Shown: positions 7,817 to 16,542 of the stretch, piece after piece
Layout of the letters: every line of letters starts with the position of its first letter
Numbering within the stretch: position 1 is the first letter of the stretch
From: Phycisphaerae bacterium
Lineage (GTDB): Bacteria; Chloroflexota; Anaerolineae; 4572-78; J111
Reading direction: 5' to 3'
NCBI GenBank assembly: GCA_028285035.1
Contig: JANQQF010000039.1
Coordinates: 1 to 64,000, forward strand
DNA: 64,000 bases
The notes under the pieces: model-generated
Databases searched by the model: none
What the model saw: only the letters and a program-made list of their open reading frames with translations
Told to the model about the DNA's origin: nothing
Made by a program: the position numbers and the translations under genes

Positions 7817-10237
7817 TCACACTCGCATCCGCTCATTCTTTGGATCATAGACTGGCTCGGCCAAAACCGTCGCCTTGCACTTGTCCGCCAGAATTTCGAT
7901 ATCGAACGTGGTGCCAGGTTCGACGTATTCTGGCTTGACGTAGACAAAGGCCAAACTCTTGCCCACGATATGACCGTAGCCCCCAGAGGTAGTCAGACCG
8001 ATGACGGTATCACCATCAAAGATTGGCTCACCGCCGGCCACATCAGCATCATCTACGTCAACCTCAACATAGGCAATCACCAACGAGTACTCACCTTTTT
8101 CTTGGTGATCGAGCAAGGCTTGCTTCCCGACAAAATCCTTATCCAGTTTGACGAAGCGCATCAGGTCGGCTTCGATGGGGGTGATTTCGTTGGTCAACTC
8201 CGCGCCAAAGCCACGGTAGCCTTTTTCCATCCGCAGACTATTCACGGCATAGACACCAAAATCAGCGATGCCAAACGCTTCGCCAGCCGCCCAAACAGCA
8301 TCGTACACAGCCACCAAGTTCTCTATCGGCACGTGCAACTCCCAGCCTAGCTCACCGACATAGCTCACGCGGAGCGCACGGAGGGTCACACCAGCCACCT
8401 CGATTTCCTTACCGGTCAACCAGCGGAAGGTTTCGTTGGACAGATCAACATCAGTGATTTTTGAGAGGAGATCACGTGAACGTGGGCCGCTCAGAACCAG
8501 CGTTCCGTAAGCCTCTGTGACGTTGGTGATGGTCACATCTTCTGAGCCCAGTTTGCTAAAGTTGAGCAGATCAAAGTCACGCACCTCAGAGGTAGCCCCA
8601 GACAAGAGGTAGAAATGGTCATCGGCCAAACGGGTGATTGTAAATTCGTTTTGGATACGGGCACCCTCAGTCAGCATATGAGAGAGCACCATTCCACCTT
8701 GGCGCTTGGATACGCTGTTAGCGCAGATGCGATTGAGGAAGGCTTCGGCATCTGGCCCTTTGACCTCGTATTTGGCAAAACTTGACAGATCAAGGATACC
8801 AACGCGCTCACGCACGGCTTGACACTCGGCAGCAACGACTTCAAAGACGTTATTGCGACGGAAGCCACACTCCTCTTCACGGCCATCTAGCGAGAACCAT
8901 TTGGGTCGCTCCCAGCCGAAGGCCTCGGTGTGAACACAACCCTTGGCTTCAAGTTTGTCGTACAACGGCGTTGTCCGTGCTTTCCGACCAGCCGGTCGCT
9001 CTTGGCCTGGCAACAGGAGATCGTACATATCCCAGTAGGCTTCATGAGTCTTGGCTTCAACGTAAGCTTCATTAGCGTAAGGGCCAAAGCGGCGGGGGTC
9101 GACGCCAATCATGTTGATTTCGGCAGCCCCTTCCATCATCCATTGGGCCAAATATTTTCCAGAGCCAGCCCCCTGAGCAATTCCAATGCTCGCGCCAGTA
9201 CAGAGCCAGAAGTTACGCGCACCACCAGCCGGTCCAAGCAGCGGATTGTCATCGGGCGTATGGGAAATCGCACCATTGACGACCCGAAGGACACCACCTT
9301 TATCATAAATAGGCATTCGCTCCATGACACGATCCAACCAAGGCATAATTGGGTCATACTCTGCTTCAAAGAGTTCGCTTTCAGACTCCCAAGCCTGTCC
9401 TGCTGGTCCCCAAGCATTTCGTGTGTCAGACCGCTCATAAATGCCAATCAAACCACCATCCTGTTCCTGACGGAAATAGGCTGAACTGTAAGGATCACGC
9501 ATAACAGGAAGTTCAACATCTCGGTCGATAAACTCCTGAATAGGACCTGTGACAATGTACTGATGGCGAATGTTGGTGATCGGCACATCAACTCCAACCC
9601 ATTCGCCAACACGTTTAGCATAACAACCAGCAGCATTGACCACATGCTCACAAACGACGTTACCCTTTTCTGTGACCACTTCCCATTCCCCAGTTGGCAA
9701 CAGATTAATACCTGTAACCAGAGTATCTTTGACGATTGCTCCGCCCAGGTTTTTAGCCCCAGTCGCCATCGCCTGGCAGCAACTGGCCGGGTCAACATAG
9801 CCGTCATCTAAGGTCCACGCCCCAGCAATCACGCCCGTTGTATCGACAAAAGGATTCAGCTTTTTGATTTCATCTGGCCCAATAATCTCCATACGGAAAC
9901 CGATATTAGCCGCTGTACCCTGTACCAAGCGGAAGTAATCCAACTCTTCTTTTGTCAAGGCAAAGCGGATCCCACCACAGCCGTGCCAACCCGTATGTTG
10001 TCCGGTCATTTCCTCCAATTTAGGATAAAGCGTGTTGCCGTGGTGATGAATCATGGCCATATTGTAATTAGCAATAAAGCTAGGGCACTGACCGGCAGCG
10101 TGCCAGGTTGAGCCTGTGGTTAAATCCGCTTTTTCAATCAAAAGGCAGTCTTTCCAGCCACCTTCAGCGAGGTGATATAGGAGACCAACCCCCATCATTC
10201 CCCCACCAATAATTACGACTCGTGCATGCGATTGCAT
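7817..10237 (-). CDS. Dimethylglycine/sarcosine dehydrogenase-like FAD-GcvT protein (paralogue 2)
   Basis: An 806-aa protein with the same architecture as the gene at 4797-7253. The Rossmann motif VIIGGGMMGVGLLYHL is at 8-23 and TGSTWHAAGQ gives the family's FAD-linking histidine at H46. Central domain near 365-420; GcvT half near 435-805 with LVLSGPRSRDLLSKI, YVGELGWELHVP and MEKGYRGFGAELTNEITP. A GGAGG box seven bases before the ATG fixes the start. The MttB-like gene lies 159 bases upstream in the same direction. Two unlike paralogues in one block suggest successive N-demethylation steps or different substrates; that is inference. Confidence 0.92.
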   Translation of the reverse strand: MQSHARVVIIGGGMMGVGLLYHLAEGGWKDCLLIEKADLTTGSTWHAAGQCPSFIANYNMAMIHHHGNTLYPKLEEMTGQHTGWHGCGGIRFALTKEELDYFRLVQGTAANIGFRMEIIGPDEIKKLNPFVDTTGVIAGAWTLDDGYVDPASCCQAMATGAKNLGGAIVKDTLVTGINLLPTGEWEVVTEKGNVVCEHVVNAAGCYAKRVGEWVGVDVPITNIRHQYIVTGPIQEFIDRDVELPVMRDPYSSAYFRQEQDGGLIGIYERSDTRNAWGPAGQAWESESELFEAEYDPIMPWLDRVMERMPIYDKGGVLRVVNGAISHTPDDNPLLGPAGGARNFWLCTGASIGIAQGAGSGKYLAQWMMEGAAEINMIGVDPRRFGPYANEAYVEAKTHEAYWDMYDLLLPGQERPAGRKARTTPLYDKLEAKGCVHTEAFGWERPKWFSLDGREEECGFRRNNVFEVVAAECQAVRERVGILDLSSFAKYEVKGPDAEAFLNRICANSVSKRQGGMVLSHMLTEGARIQNEFTITRLADDHFYLLSGATSEVRDFDLLNFSKLGSEDVTITNVTEAYGTLVLSGPRSRDLLSKITDVDLSNETFRWLTGKEIEVAGVTLRALRVSYVGELGWELHVPIENLVAVYDAVWAAGEAFGIADFGVYAVNSLRMEKGYRGFGAELTNEITPIEADLMRFVKLDKDFVGKQALLDHQEKGEYSLVIAYVEVDVDDADVAGGEPIFDGDTVIGLTTSGGYGHIVGKSLAFVYVKPEYVEPGTTFDIEILADKCKATVLAEPVYDPKNERMRV

Positions 10238-10309
10238 AGAATGTCCTCCAAAAATAGTTCGATTTATAATGATGTTGCTTATTGCAACTGTAATGTTTTT
10301 TAATTGAGG

Positions 10310-10396
10310 CTATCGAAGTCAGTAATTGGTAAATAGTGATTTGTAATTTTCGCTGTGTCATATCTAATTACCATTTACTCATTATTATTTACCAGC
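10310..10396. repeat. Inverted repeat of GGTAAATAGTGATT words
   Basis: AATTGGTAAATAGTGATTTGTAAT (from about 10323) faces ATTACCATTTACTCATTATTATTTACC (from about 10368). The low-complexity words can pair into an imperfect hairpin. It lies between the MttB-like gene and the downstream FAD-GcvT gene and could reduce read-through. Similar wording (GTGGTTAGTAAACAGTGGTTAGT) occurs at about 15242-15265. Confidence 0.5.
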
Positions 10397-11962
10397 CTAC
10401 CAAAACCGCTTGCCACGCTCCATCATTTCACGAGGCAGCATAATGTTAAAGTTAGCCCGAATTTTGTCATCAACCGCGCGATCAATGTGGCTGGGATAAT
10501 GCTCATTAAGTACTTGGCGCACCTTTTCTTTGGCCCGCTCGCGAACATCCTTGGCCCCTCGTTCCTCCCAATCAGCCGGACTATTACGGTCACCGATTTC
10601 AGGGTAGAAGTAATCGGTTTCCATTCGCTCAATCGTTTGAGAATGGCCTAAGTAGTGCCCTTCCCCGTGAACGACATCGCGGATGACCTCAAACGAGAGG
10701 GTTTCATCGGTCACTTCAATACCACGAACGGTACGCTGAACCGCGCCCAGAGTGTCATTGTCGATGACGTAGCTTTCATAAGATGCGCCCATCAGGCTGC
10801 CCTGCATTCCGGCACTCTCCATAATCATCGAAGCCCCAGCGTGGGCGGCAAGCGCGGTGGTGTAGCCCTTCTCGGCCCCAGACTGAGCATCGGCCACTTT
10901 TGAGTCGGACATTCCGGCGGCGACCGCACCCGGCAAATCGTAGTAGCCTGCCATTTGGGCACATCCGGCGGCAATCAAGGCCAACTCAGCGCTGCCGCTA
11001 CACATTGCCCCAGTCCGCAAATCGGAGACAAAGGGCCAGGTGCCAAAGATGGTTCGACAATTGGGATCAATCAAATTACCCCAAATGACCCCGGCCAACA
11101 CCTCGGCCACGGATTGCACAATTGAGCCAGCCAGTGCCGTGGGGCTGGTGGCCCCGGCCTGTCCAGCAGCCAAGACCATCACGGGCATTCCGCCGCGCAC
11201 TGCCGCTTCAAAAGCGTCACACGACTCCTCGGCAAAGCGCATCGGGGGGACGACATGACAACACGAGATGGTGCAGAAGGGTTTCTTACGAAATTCACCT
11301 TCACCACCAAGCAGCATGTCATACATAGCAATGGCCGCACGAACATTCTCGCCATCAACATAGCTAACCCCAATGTGTTTAGTTGTCCCGTGCATAGAGG
11401 CGTAGGAGGTGTTAACATCTAAATCCATCGTGGTCGGCATATCACGCGCCACGACAGAGCGCCAATAGTAGTGAATGTTGTCAAGGGTATCGACCAACCG
11501 GGCAATGTCATAGACATCGAGCAGGTTGCTCTCGCGATAACGCCCTGTGTCAAGATCGACCACCATTGGGGCAGCACCTCCTGTGCCCGTGTGCACCCGT
11601 CGCCCTCCCAACTCAAGATCGTACTTTGAATCAAGTCCTGATAACACGAACGTGCGGGCCGTGCTGGCGATAATGTCTTCGACCATTGAGCGAGGAAAAC
11701 AGAGACGTCCTTGATCATTCATCCATCCCCCAGCGGCGGTGACCGTTTCAATCATTGATGGGATCGCTTGGGCAAAGCCAACCTGTTCCATAAGATTAAG
11801 CACGGTGTGGTGAATGCGCTCCATTTCGTGATCGGTCAGCGGTTTATACTGCCCGCCCACCAACCCTGGCCAAACAGGGCGTTGTTTCACAGGCTCACGA
11901 CTACGACGTTCAGCATTTAGAGCGCGTCGCCGCGGGCGTCTTGCTGTAGTCTGCGTTGACAT
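10397..11962 (-). CDS. MttB-superfamily (trimethylamine methyltransferase-like) protein, non-pyrrolysine
   Basis: A 521-aa member of the MttB superfamily. Known members move a methyl group from trimethylamine (pyrrolysine-containing MttB) or from glycine betaine and relatives (pyrrolysine-free MtgB type) to a cobalamin protein. Family-like segments are LTDHEMERIHHTVLNLMEQV, a glycine-rich TGTGGAAPMVVDLDTGRYRE, and the C-terminal VVHGEGHYLGHSQTIERM. The frame is open with no in-frame amber codon, so this is the pyrrolysine-free type. An Arg-rich N-terminal tail is present. No corrinoid protein gene is in the window. The IclR gene 41 bases upstream probably controls it. Confidence 0.88.
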   Translation of the reverse strand: MSTQTTARRPRRRALNAERRSREPVKQRPVWPGLVGGQYKPLTDHEMERIHHTVLNLMEQVGFAQAIPSMIETVTAAGGWMNDQGRLCFPRSMVEDIIASTARTFVLSGLDSKYDLELGGRRVHTGTGGAAPMVVDLDTGRYRESNLLDVYDIARLVDTLDNIHYYWRSVVARDMPTTMDLDVNTSYASMHGTTKHIGVSYVDGENVRAAIAMYDMLLGGEGEFRKKPFCTISCCHVVPPMRFAEESCDAFEAAVRGGMPVMVLAAGQAGATSPTALAGSIVQSVAEVLAGVIWGNLIDPNCRTIFGTWPFVSDLRTGAMCSGSAELALIAAGCAQMAGYYDLPGAVAAGMSDSKVADAQSGAEKGYTTALAAHAGASMIMESAGMQGSLMGASYESYVIDNDTLGAVQRTVRGIEVTDETLSFEVIRDVVHGEGHYLGHSQTIERMETDYFYPEIGDRNSPADWEERGAKDVRERAKEKVRQVLNEHYPSHIDRAVDDKIRANFNIMLPREMMERGKRFW

Positions 11963-12003
11963 AAAGATACCCTCACGAATTGATAGTTTTGAAGAAATTG
12001 TTT

Positions 12004-12750
12004 CTATAGAAGTTGTTGTTCCAACTCAAGTGCTGCTTTTTGAAGCACAGTAATAATATTTTGACGAGTGCTGACATCTTTTAGGCGAAATTTGGGGCCA
12101 TAGAGATTGAAAGCGGAAACCACTCTACCATTTCCCCCTCGAATAGGGATGCCAAAGCCAAGTACCTCATCCTCATGTTCTTCATCACTAATGGCGTAGC
12201 CATTCTTGCGAATTTCTGGCAATTGTTTGCGTAACGTATCAGCAACTACGATAGTGCCTCTGGCATACCGAGCCAATGGTTTAGATAGAATTGCCTCAAC
12301 GAAATCAGAGGAGGCGTAGGCCAAGAAAATTTTCCCTGGGGCAGCAACATGTAAAGGCAGGTGCTCACCGGTCCAATCTCGAACCCGGACCGCTTGGGAG
12401 CTTTCCACGTGGTCGAGATAATAAATCTGCCGATCATCTAAAATGCATAGGGCTGCCGCTTCCCCAGTTGTATCGGAAATGTCCTGTAGAATGGGACGGG
12501 CCAAAGCGGCCAAGTTTTGGGTGAAGGGTTGTTGCCCGACCAATCGAACTAATTCGGGACCAATCTGAAAGAGGTTATCTTCCGTGCGCAAAACCGCTTC
12601 CCAATTCTCCAAGGCAGCCAGAATCCGTGAAGCGGTGCTATTGGGCAAATCGGCTTCACGGGCAATCGCATTGACGCCAACCCCCTCTGGGTAGTCAGCC
12701 ACAATCCGTAAAATTGAAAAGGTTCGGTCTACGGCACGTAATGTTGTCAT
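12004..12750 (-). CDS. IclR-family transcriptional regulator
   Basis: A 248-aa protein with an N-terminal winged helix-turn-helix (about 5-65: VDRTFSILRIVADYPEGVGV, then NAIAREADLPNSTASRILAAL) and a C-terminal IclR effector-binding domain (about 80-245: LPLHVAAPGKIFLA, GYAISDEEHEDEVLGFGIPI). It is transcribed toward the MttB-like gene 41 bases downstream, so that gene and the demethylating dehydrogenases are its likely targets. The effector is probably a small organic acid or amine; nothing here identifies it. Confidence 0.93.
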   Translation of the reverse strand: MTTLRAVDRTFSILRIVADYPEGVGVNAIAREADLPNSTASRILAALENWEAVLRTEDNLFQIGPELVRLVGQQPFTQNLAALARPILQDISDTTGEAAALCILDDRQIYYLDHVESSQAVRVRDWTGEHLPLHVAAPGKIFLAYASSDFVEAILSKPLARYARGTIVVADTLRKQLPEIRKNGYAISDEEHEDEVLGFGIPIRGGNGRVVSAFNLYGPKFRLKDVSTRQNIITVLQKAALELEQQLL

Positions 12751-12847
12751 AAGTTCACTTGATGAAACAATCCCGGCTAGTGGGACGGGATTTTAAGATA
12801 AAGGGATGTATTTGTCAAACGTGAGAGGGGGACAGATAACAAAAATT

Positions 12848-12944
12848 AGCCTCTAAAGGTTTTCAAAGAGGTTTATGCCTGAAAAATAGCTCAGATTTGT
12901 ATCATTACTTAGCTGAAATTTGAGTTTGGAAACCTTTAGAGGCT
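12848..12944 (-). repeat. 20-bp inverted repeat / possible terminator
   Basis: AGCCTCTAAAGGTTTTCAAA (12848-12867) and TTTGGAAACCTTTAGAGGCT (12925-12944) pair with a single mismatch across a 57-base loop. On the minus strand the structure directly follows the MFS gene stop and ends in AATTTTTGTT, so it may stop transcription. The long loop and the word AACCTTTAGAGGCT also fit an interspersed repeat family. Confidence 0.65.
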
Positions 12945-12949
12945 TTTGG

Positions 12950-14206
12950 CTACATCGAAATCCGCACAGCGGGCGGGGACTCAATCCGACTGACAGTGCG
13001 CCACATCAAGGCGATGGCGAGACCGATGGAAACACCGCCAAAGGCAATCGCGATGGGGGCCGAACTGAACTCGGCAATCGAGCCGAGGAGGATGCCTCCC
13101 ACCCAAGTAAAGCCAAATACCTGGGTGTAAATTCCCTGTACGCGCCCTTGCATCTCCTCACTGGTTAGCAAAATAACAAAAGCGGTGATGGAGACTTCGA
13201 AGCCCATCAAAGCGGCCTGCATAAACATAATTAAGAGTAAAGAGAGGGGGTAAAAGGTAGAAACAGCAAACAGCAAAATACCAATTGTGGTCAAGACTCC
13301 GGTGAATAAAATCAGCCCAGATTTATTTTTATAGTCACCCAACCCAGCCACCAACGTCGTCGAGACCAGCGAGCCAGCCGCTCCCGCAGTGACCAAAAAT
13401 CCGAAACCAGACGCACCCGCTCCTAAGATATCACGAGCCATCACGGGGAGCATTGAAAAATTAGACCAGCCGAGCAGCGACATTAATAAGGCTAAGACAA
13501 TCAAAGGAAGAATACCATTCTGGCGGCGAATGTACGATAACCCTTCACGAATGGCTCGGCCCACCTTATCACTGGTTCGTTTGGGGCGAAAGTCGCCTTG
13601 AATCAGCGCAATACACACCGTCGCAACAACCCCGCAACTGGCTGCAAAAAGATAACCTATTCCAATGCCATAGGCATCGACAATCAGGCCAGCTACCCCA
13701 GAGGCAACTATATTTCCCGCATTGAAGCCCAACATTTGGGCTGCCGTGGCATTGAGCACCCGTTCCGGTCCGACTGCCTGATAAATCATCGTGTTTATGG
13801 CTGGCCAACGCACGGCCATAAACATTCCTTCAAATACGCTAGCCACGATAATGTGCCATAACTCAATCTGCCCTGTCAGAACCAGGACACCAATGCTTAC
13901 AGCCGACAGCGTCGTACCAATTTCCGCAAGAATCAGGGCTACTCGCCGATTAACCCGATCCAGCAACACCCCGGCAAACACACCCAACAGAATCTGGGTA
14001 ATTCCTCGAAAGGCAGGCACAGCCCCGACCCAAAAAGGCGAGTCTGTCAGGGTGATGACCAGCCAGCCGCGCACCACAAAAACGGTAATGAGCCGCATCG
14101 AGCCAAAGACTGAATTGAACCATAGCCAACGATATTGGGGAATAGACAGAGAGAGGAGTAGTTTTTGCAGATAGCTTGCTTGAGCTGGGGTCGTTGTTTG
14201 GGTCAT
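12950..14206 (-). CDS. MFS transporter, enterobactin exporter-like
   Basis: A 418-aa inner-membrane protein of the major facilitator superfamily with about twelve hydrophobic helices. The segment LGVFAGVLLDRVNRRVAL (loop 2-3 motif G-x-x-D-R-x-x-R-R) is typical, and the arrangement (FRGITQILLGVFAG, FGFLVTAGAAGSL) recalls the MFS_3/EntS group of exporters. AGGA seven bases before the ATG supports the start. Substrate unknown. It is on the same strand as the IclR gene but separated by the inverted repeat, so it is probably its own unit. Confidence 0.88.
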   Translation of the reverse strand: MTQTTTPAQASYLQKLLLSLSIPQYRWLWFNSVFGSMRLITVFVVRGWLVITLTDSPFWVGAVPAFRGITQILLGVFAGVLLDRVNRRVALILAEIGTTLSAVSIGVLVLTGQIELWHIIVASVFEGMFMAVRWPAINTMIYQAVGPERVLNATAAQMLGFNAGNIVASGVAGLIVDAYGIGIGYLFAASCGVVATVCIALIQGDFRPKRTSDKVGRAIREGLSYIRRQNGILPLIVLALLMSLLGWSNFSMLPVMARDILGAGASGFGFLVTAGAAGSLVSTTLVAGLGDYKNKSGLILFTGVLTTIGILLFAVSTFYPLSLLLIMFMQAALMGFEVSITAFVILLTSEEMQGRVQGIYTQVFGFTWVGGILLGSIAEFSSAPIAIAFGGVSIGLAIALMWRTVSRIESPPAVRISM

Positions 14207-14283
14207 AATATCATCCTGATACTACTTTGAAACCGAGAGATCCAGCCCTCTGGGTTATCAGCAAGGTGTACAAGTTTGGAGCT

Positions 14284-14312
14284 AATTGTTACGCTGTTTA
14301 GCATAACAGTAA
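14284..14312. promoter_or_regulatory. Palindrome upstream of the MFS gene
   Basis: TGTTACGCT and AGCATAACA flank a GTTT centre, giving an almost perfect hairpin or dyad about 75 bases upstream of the MFS start. Size and position fit a regulator operator. No regulator is directly adjacent, so this is only a suggestion. Confidence 0.35.
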
Positions 14313-14353
14313 TGCACCACTCCACTAAATCGGGTGATAAATATTGACAGACG

Positions 14354-14392
14354 TGACACGTAATACGTGGAAAATTCACGCATTACATATCA
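14354..14392. repeat. Inverted repeat TGACACGTAATACGTG
   Basis: TGACACGTAATACGTG (14354-14369) pairs imperfectly with CACGCATTACATATCA (14377-14392). The element at 45605-45656 uses the same words (ACGTGATGCGTGATACGTA), so both look like members of one dispersed family. Confidence 0.6.
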
Positions 14393-14440
14393 CATCCAAT
14401 ATTGAATTTATATTTGATAATAGTTGACCGTTTGACCAAC

Positions 14441-15208
14441 TCAATCTCTATATTCCGGCTCTTCTTTGTCCAAAATCTCTTTGAGGGCTGTCAAATGGAG
14501 GTTAGAGAATTTGGTGGGATAGCTGTTCCATTGCCGCTCAGCTTTGGCTGCGATGTTATCAGGAATGATGGCTAACGGTTGCCCAGTTTGCAGGGCCAGC
14601 ACCTGTACTTGGGCGGCCTTTTCAAGATAGTACAACTCATCAAAAGCTTGAGCTACCGTCGGGCCGACCACCATCACACCGTGGTTACCCATAAACAGCA
14701 CACTCTTGTCCGCACCCATCAATTGAGCGACGCGTTCCCCCTCATTATCATCGAGAGCTAATCCATTATAATCCCGATCATAGGCAATGCGGCCATAAAA
14801 GCGACAGGCATTTTGATCAAGCATCAAGAAGTCAAAATCCTTAAGACAGGCTAATGTGGTCGTCCAGGGCGCGTGGACATGCAAAATGCAGCGGGCCTGC
14901 GGCAGATGTTGATGTAGGTGGGCGTGCAGATACCAAGCAGATGGGTCGGGGGCATTCTCACCCGAAACGGTCGATTTGTCCGCCGTATCAAGAAGGAGCA
15001 ACTCACTGGCCCGGACCTGCGAAAAGTGTCGACCCAGCGGTTGTAACAAAAATTGTTGGCCATCTTCCGACACAGCGGCACTAAAGTGGTTGGCAATCGA
15101 CTCGTGGAAGTTGAGTCGGGCCGCCCAGCGGAAGGCCGCTGCCAAGTCAACCCGAATTTCGTACTCAGTTTGAGTCGTTTCAATAGGGGGGGCAATTGCT
15201 TCAAGCAT
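14441..15208 (-). CDS. Class II aldolase/adducin-family protein
   Basis: A 255-aa protein of the fuculose-1-phosphate aldolase/ribulose-5-phosphate 4-epimerase (class II aldolase) fold. The zinc motif CILHVHAPWTT supplies two histidines and LFMGNHGVMVVG the third. NFHESIANHFSAAV is the phosphate-binding loop region. AAAGGAG six bases before the ATG at 15206-15208 sets the start; the open frame runs further upstream without a ribosome site. It could act as an aldolase on a sugar or hydroxy acid phosphate. The PocR-AraC regulator lies upstream on the same strand. Confidence 0.9.
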   Translation of the reverse strand: MLEAIAPPIETTQTEYEIRVDLAAAFRWAARLNFHESIANHFSAAVSEDGQQFLLQPLGRHFSQVRASELLLLDTADKSTVSGENAPDPSAWYLHAHLHQHLPQARCILHVHAPWTTTLACLKDFDFLMLDQNACRFYGRIAYDRDYNGLALDDNEGERVAQLMGADKSVLFMGNHGVMVVGPTVAQAFDELYYLEKAAQVQVLALQTGQPLAIIPDNIAAKAERQWNSYPTKFSNLHLTALKEILDKEEPEYRD

Positions 15209-15404
15209 AAGTTTCTCCTTTGAAAATAAATTTTTGTGAATAGTGGTTAGTAAACAGTGGTTAGTGAAAAGAAAATTTTTCACATCATGGAAAACGCCCA
15301 TCATGCGGACAATCATAGCTATTCCAGCAATGTTGTCAAAATCACTATAGATCATTTCGAACAGCCCTTGGATGTATCCAAAACGGCATGTCAAAAGAGG
15401 ACAA

Positions 15405-16289
15405 CTAACCCCGATCCAACTGCCAATGTTGTTGACGATAGGCAATCGGGGTCAGGCCTGTTTCTTGCTTGAAAAGCTTGAAAAAACGAGAGGGATCAAG
15501 AATACCACATCGATAGGCAATATCGCTGACGGGAAGCTGAGAATGACGGAGTAACGATGTGGCCGAACGAATGCGGGTCTCCATGAGCAAGGTGCTAAAG
15601 GTTTGACCACAAGCTTCCTTGACTACGTGGCTCGTCCGGCTTTGGCTTAGATGAAGATACTCGGCCAAGTCAGCCAAACTAATTTGTTCAGTATGTTTCT
15701 CATAAATAAAGTTGAGAATGAGATTGCGGCGGGTAATGAGGTCATTTTTCCTGGGAAGTGGTGATGGCTTGCCCGTAATCGTTTGCGCTTCCAACAGCCA
15801 CAGCTGTAGCCGAGCAGCCAATTGCCGCAAGCCTTCCATCAATAAGATGGCTTCACTTTTTTCAACACGTTTAGGGGTTTGTAGGCTACCCGCCCAGGGG
15901 AGATTGGTTGAAAGGGGTTGGGGATCATGGAAGTCAACCGGGGTATCAGCGATTGCTGATCGATGACCTGCGTAAAGAATAGAAACGACCTGATGATTTA
16001 GATAAATCGGGATGCACCACTCAAGCAAGTTAGCGTGACACACTTTAATGACCCCTTCAGGATGCTTCCCGATCTCTTCAAAAATGTATGTTTGCTCAAA
16101 GAAGATACATTTGTCGTGCAACTCGGTATCACGCAAAGCTAAACAATGTGGGTAGTCAAGCGTCATTCGAATTGGGGGCAAGTAAGGGAGGAAATGGGTC
16201 TTATCAATATCCCAAATAAAAACACGAAGGTGACTCCAGGCTTCATAAGCGGCGATTGCTGTTTCGGGGATATTAAAGAAGTCTGTCAT
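15405..16289 (-). CDS. PocR-sensor AraC-family regulator
   Basis: A 294-aa regulator. The N-terminal half (about 10-150) looks like a PocR ligand-binding domain, with a cysteine/histidine-bearing ligand segment (VCHANLLEWCIPI, ILYAGHRS). The C-terminal 100 residues are a classic double helix-turn-helix AraC domain (ISLADLAEYLHLSQSRTSHV; SDIAYRCGILDPSRFFKLFK). PocR domains sense small hydrocarbon-like or diol compounds in the family. The likely target is the aldolase gene 196 bases downstream. The ATG at 16287-16289 is preferred to a TTG one codon upstream. A 31-bp palindrome lies just upstream of the start. Confidence 0.88.
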   Translation of the reverse strand: MTDFFNIPETAIAAYEAWSHLRVFIWDIDKTHFLPYLPPIRMTLDYPHCLALRDTELHDKCIFFEQTYIFEEIGKHPEGVIKVCHANLLEWCIPIYLNHQVVSILYAGHRSAIADTPVDFHDPQPLSTNLPWAGSLQTPKRVEKSEAILLMEGLRQLAARLQLWLLEAQTITGKPSPLPRKNDLITRRNLILNFIYEKHTEQISLADLAEYLHLSQSRTSHVVKEACGQTFSTLLMETRIRSATSLLRHSQLPVSDIAYRCGILDPSRFFKLFKQETGLTPIAYRQQHWQLDRG

Positions 16290-16305
16290 CAAGCCAATAT
16301 TAGGG

Positions 16306-16336
16306 CTAAGAATTGGGTAAGTTACCCAATTCTTAG
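16306..16336. promoter_or_regulatory. 31-bp palindrome upstream of the AraC/PocR gene
   Basis: CTAAGAATTGGGTAA and TTACCCAATTCTTAG are perfect complements around a single G. The dyad ends 17 bases before the regulator start, so in RNA it would form a hairpin next to the start codon. It may be an operator or a leader hairpin, or a palindromic repeat. Confidence 0.5.
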
Positions 16337-16542
16337 CAGAATCTACCAGTTAAGCGACGAGTCTAACCAGTCTCCCGTTGCCTAAATGATGTATAATTTT
16401 TTGTACACAATCAAATCTACTCAACCGAGGGTTCTCGGAATATCATGCCGGGCAGTTGACTTCTCACGAGTATCAACTGTAACACGTAGGGTGTTTGCTA
16501 GAGGAGGTTTTCCGAGAAAACTCAATATTACACGGAGGTAAT

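Noticed and set aside
10397..11962. Pyrrolysine-type MttB
   Set aside because: The frame is continuous with no in-frame amber codon, and no pyl genes are seen, so pyrrolysine is not supported.
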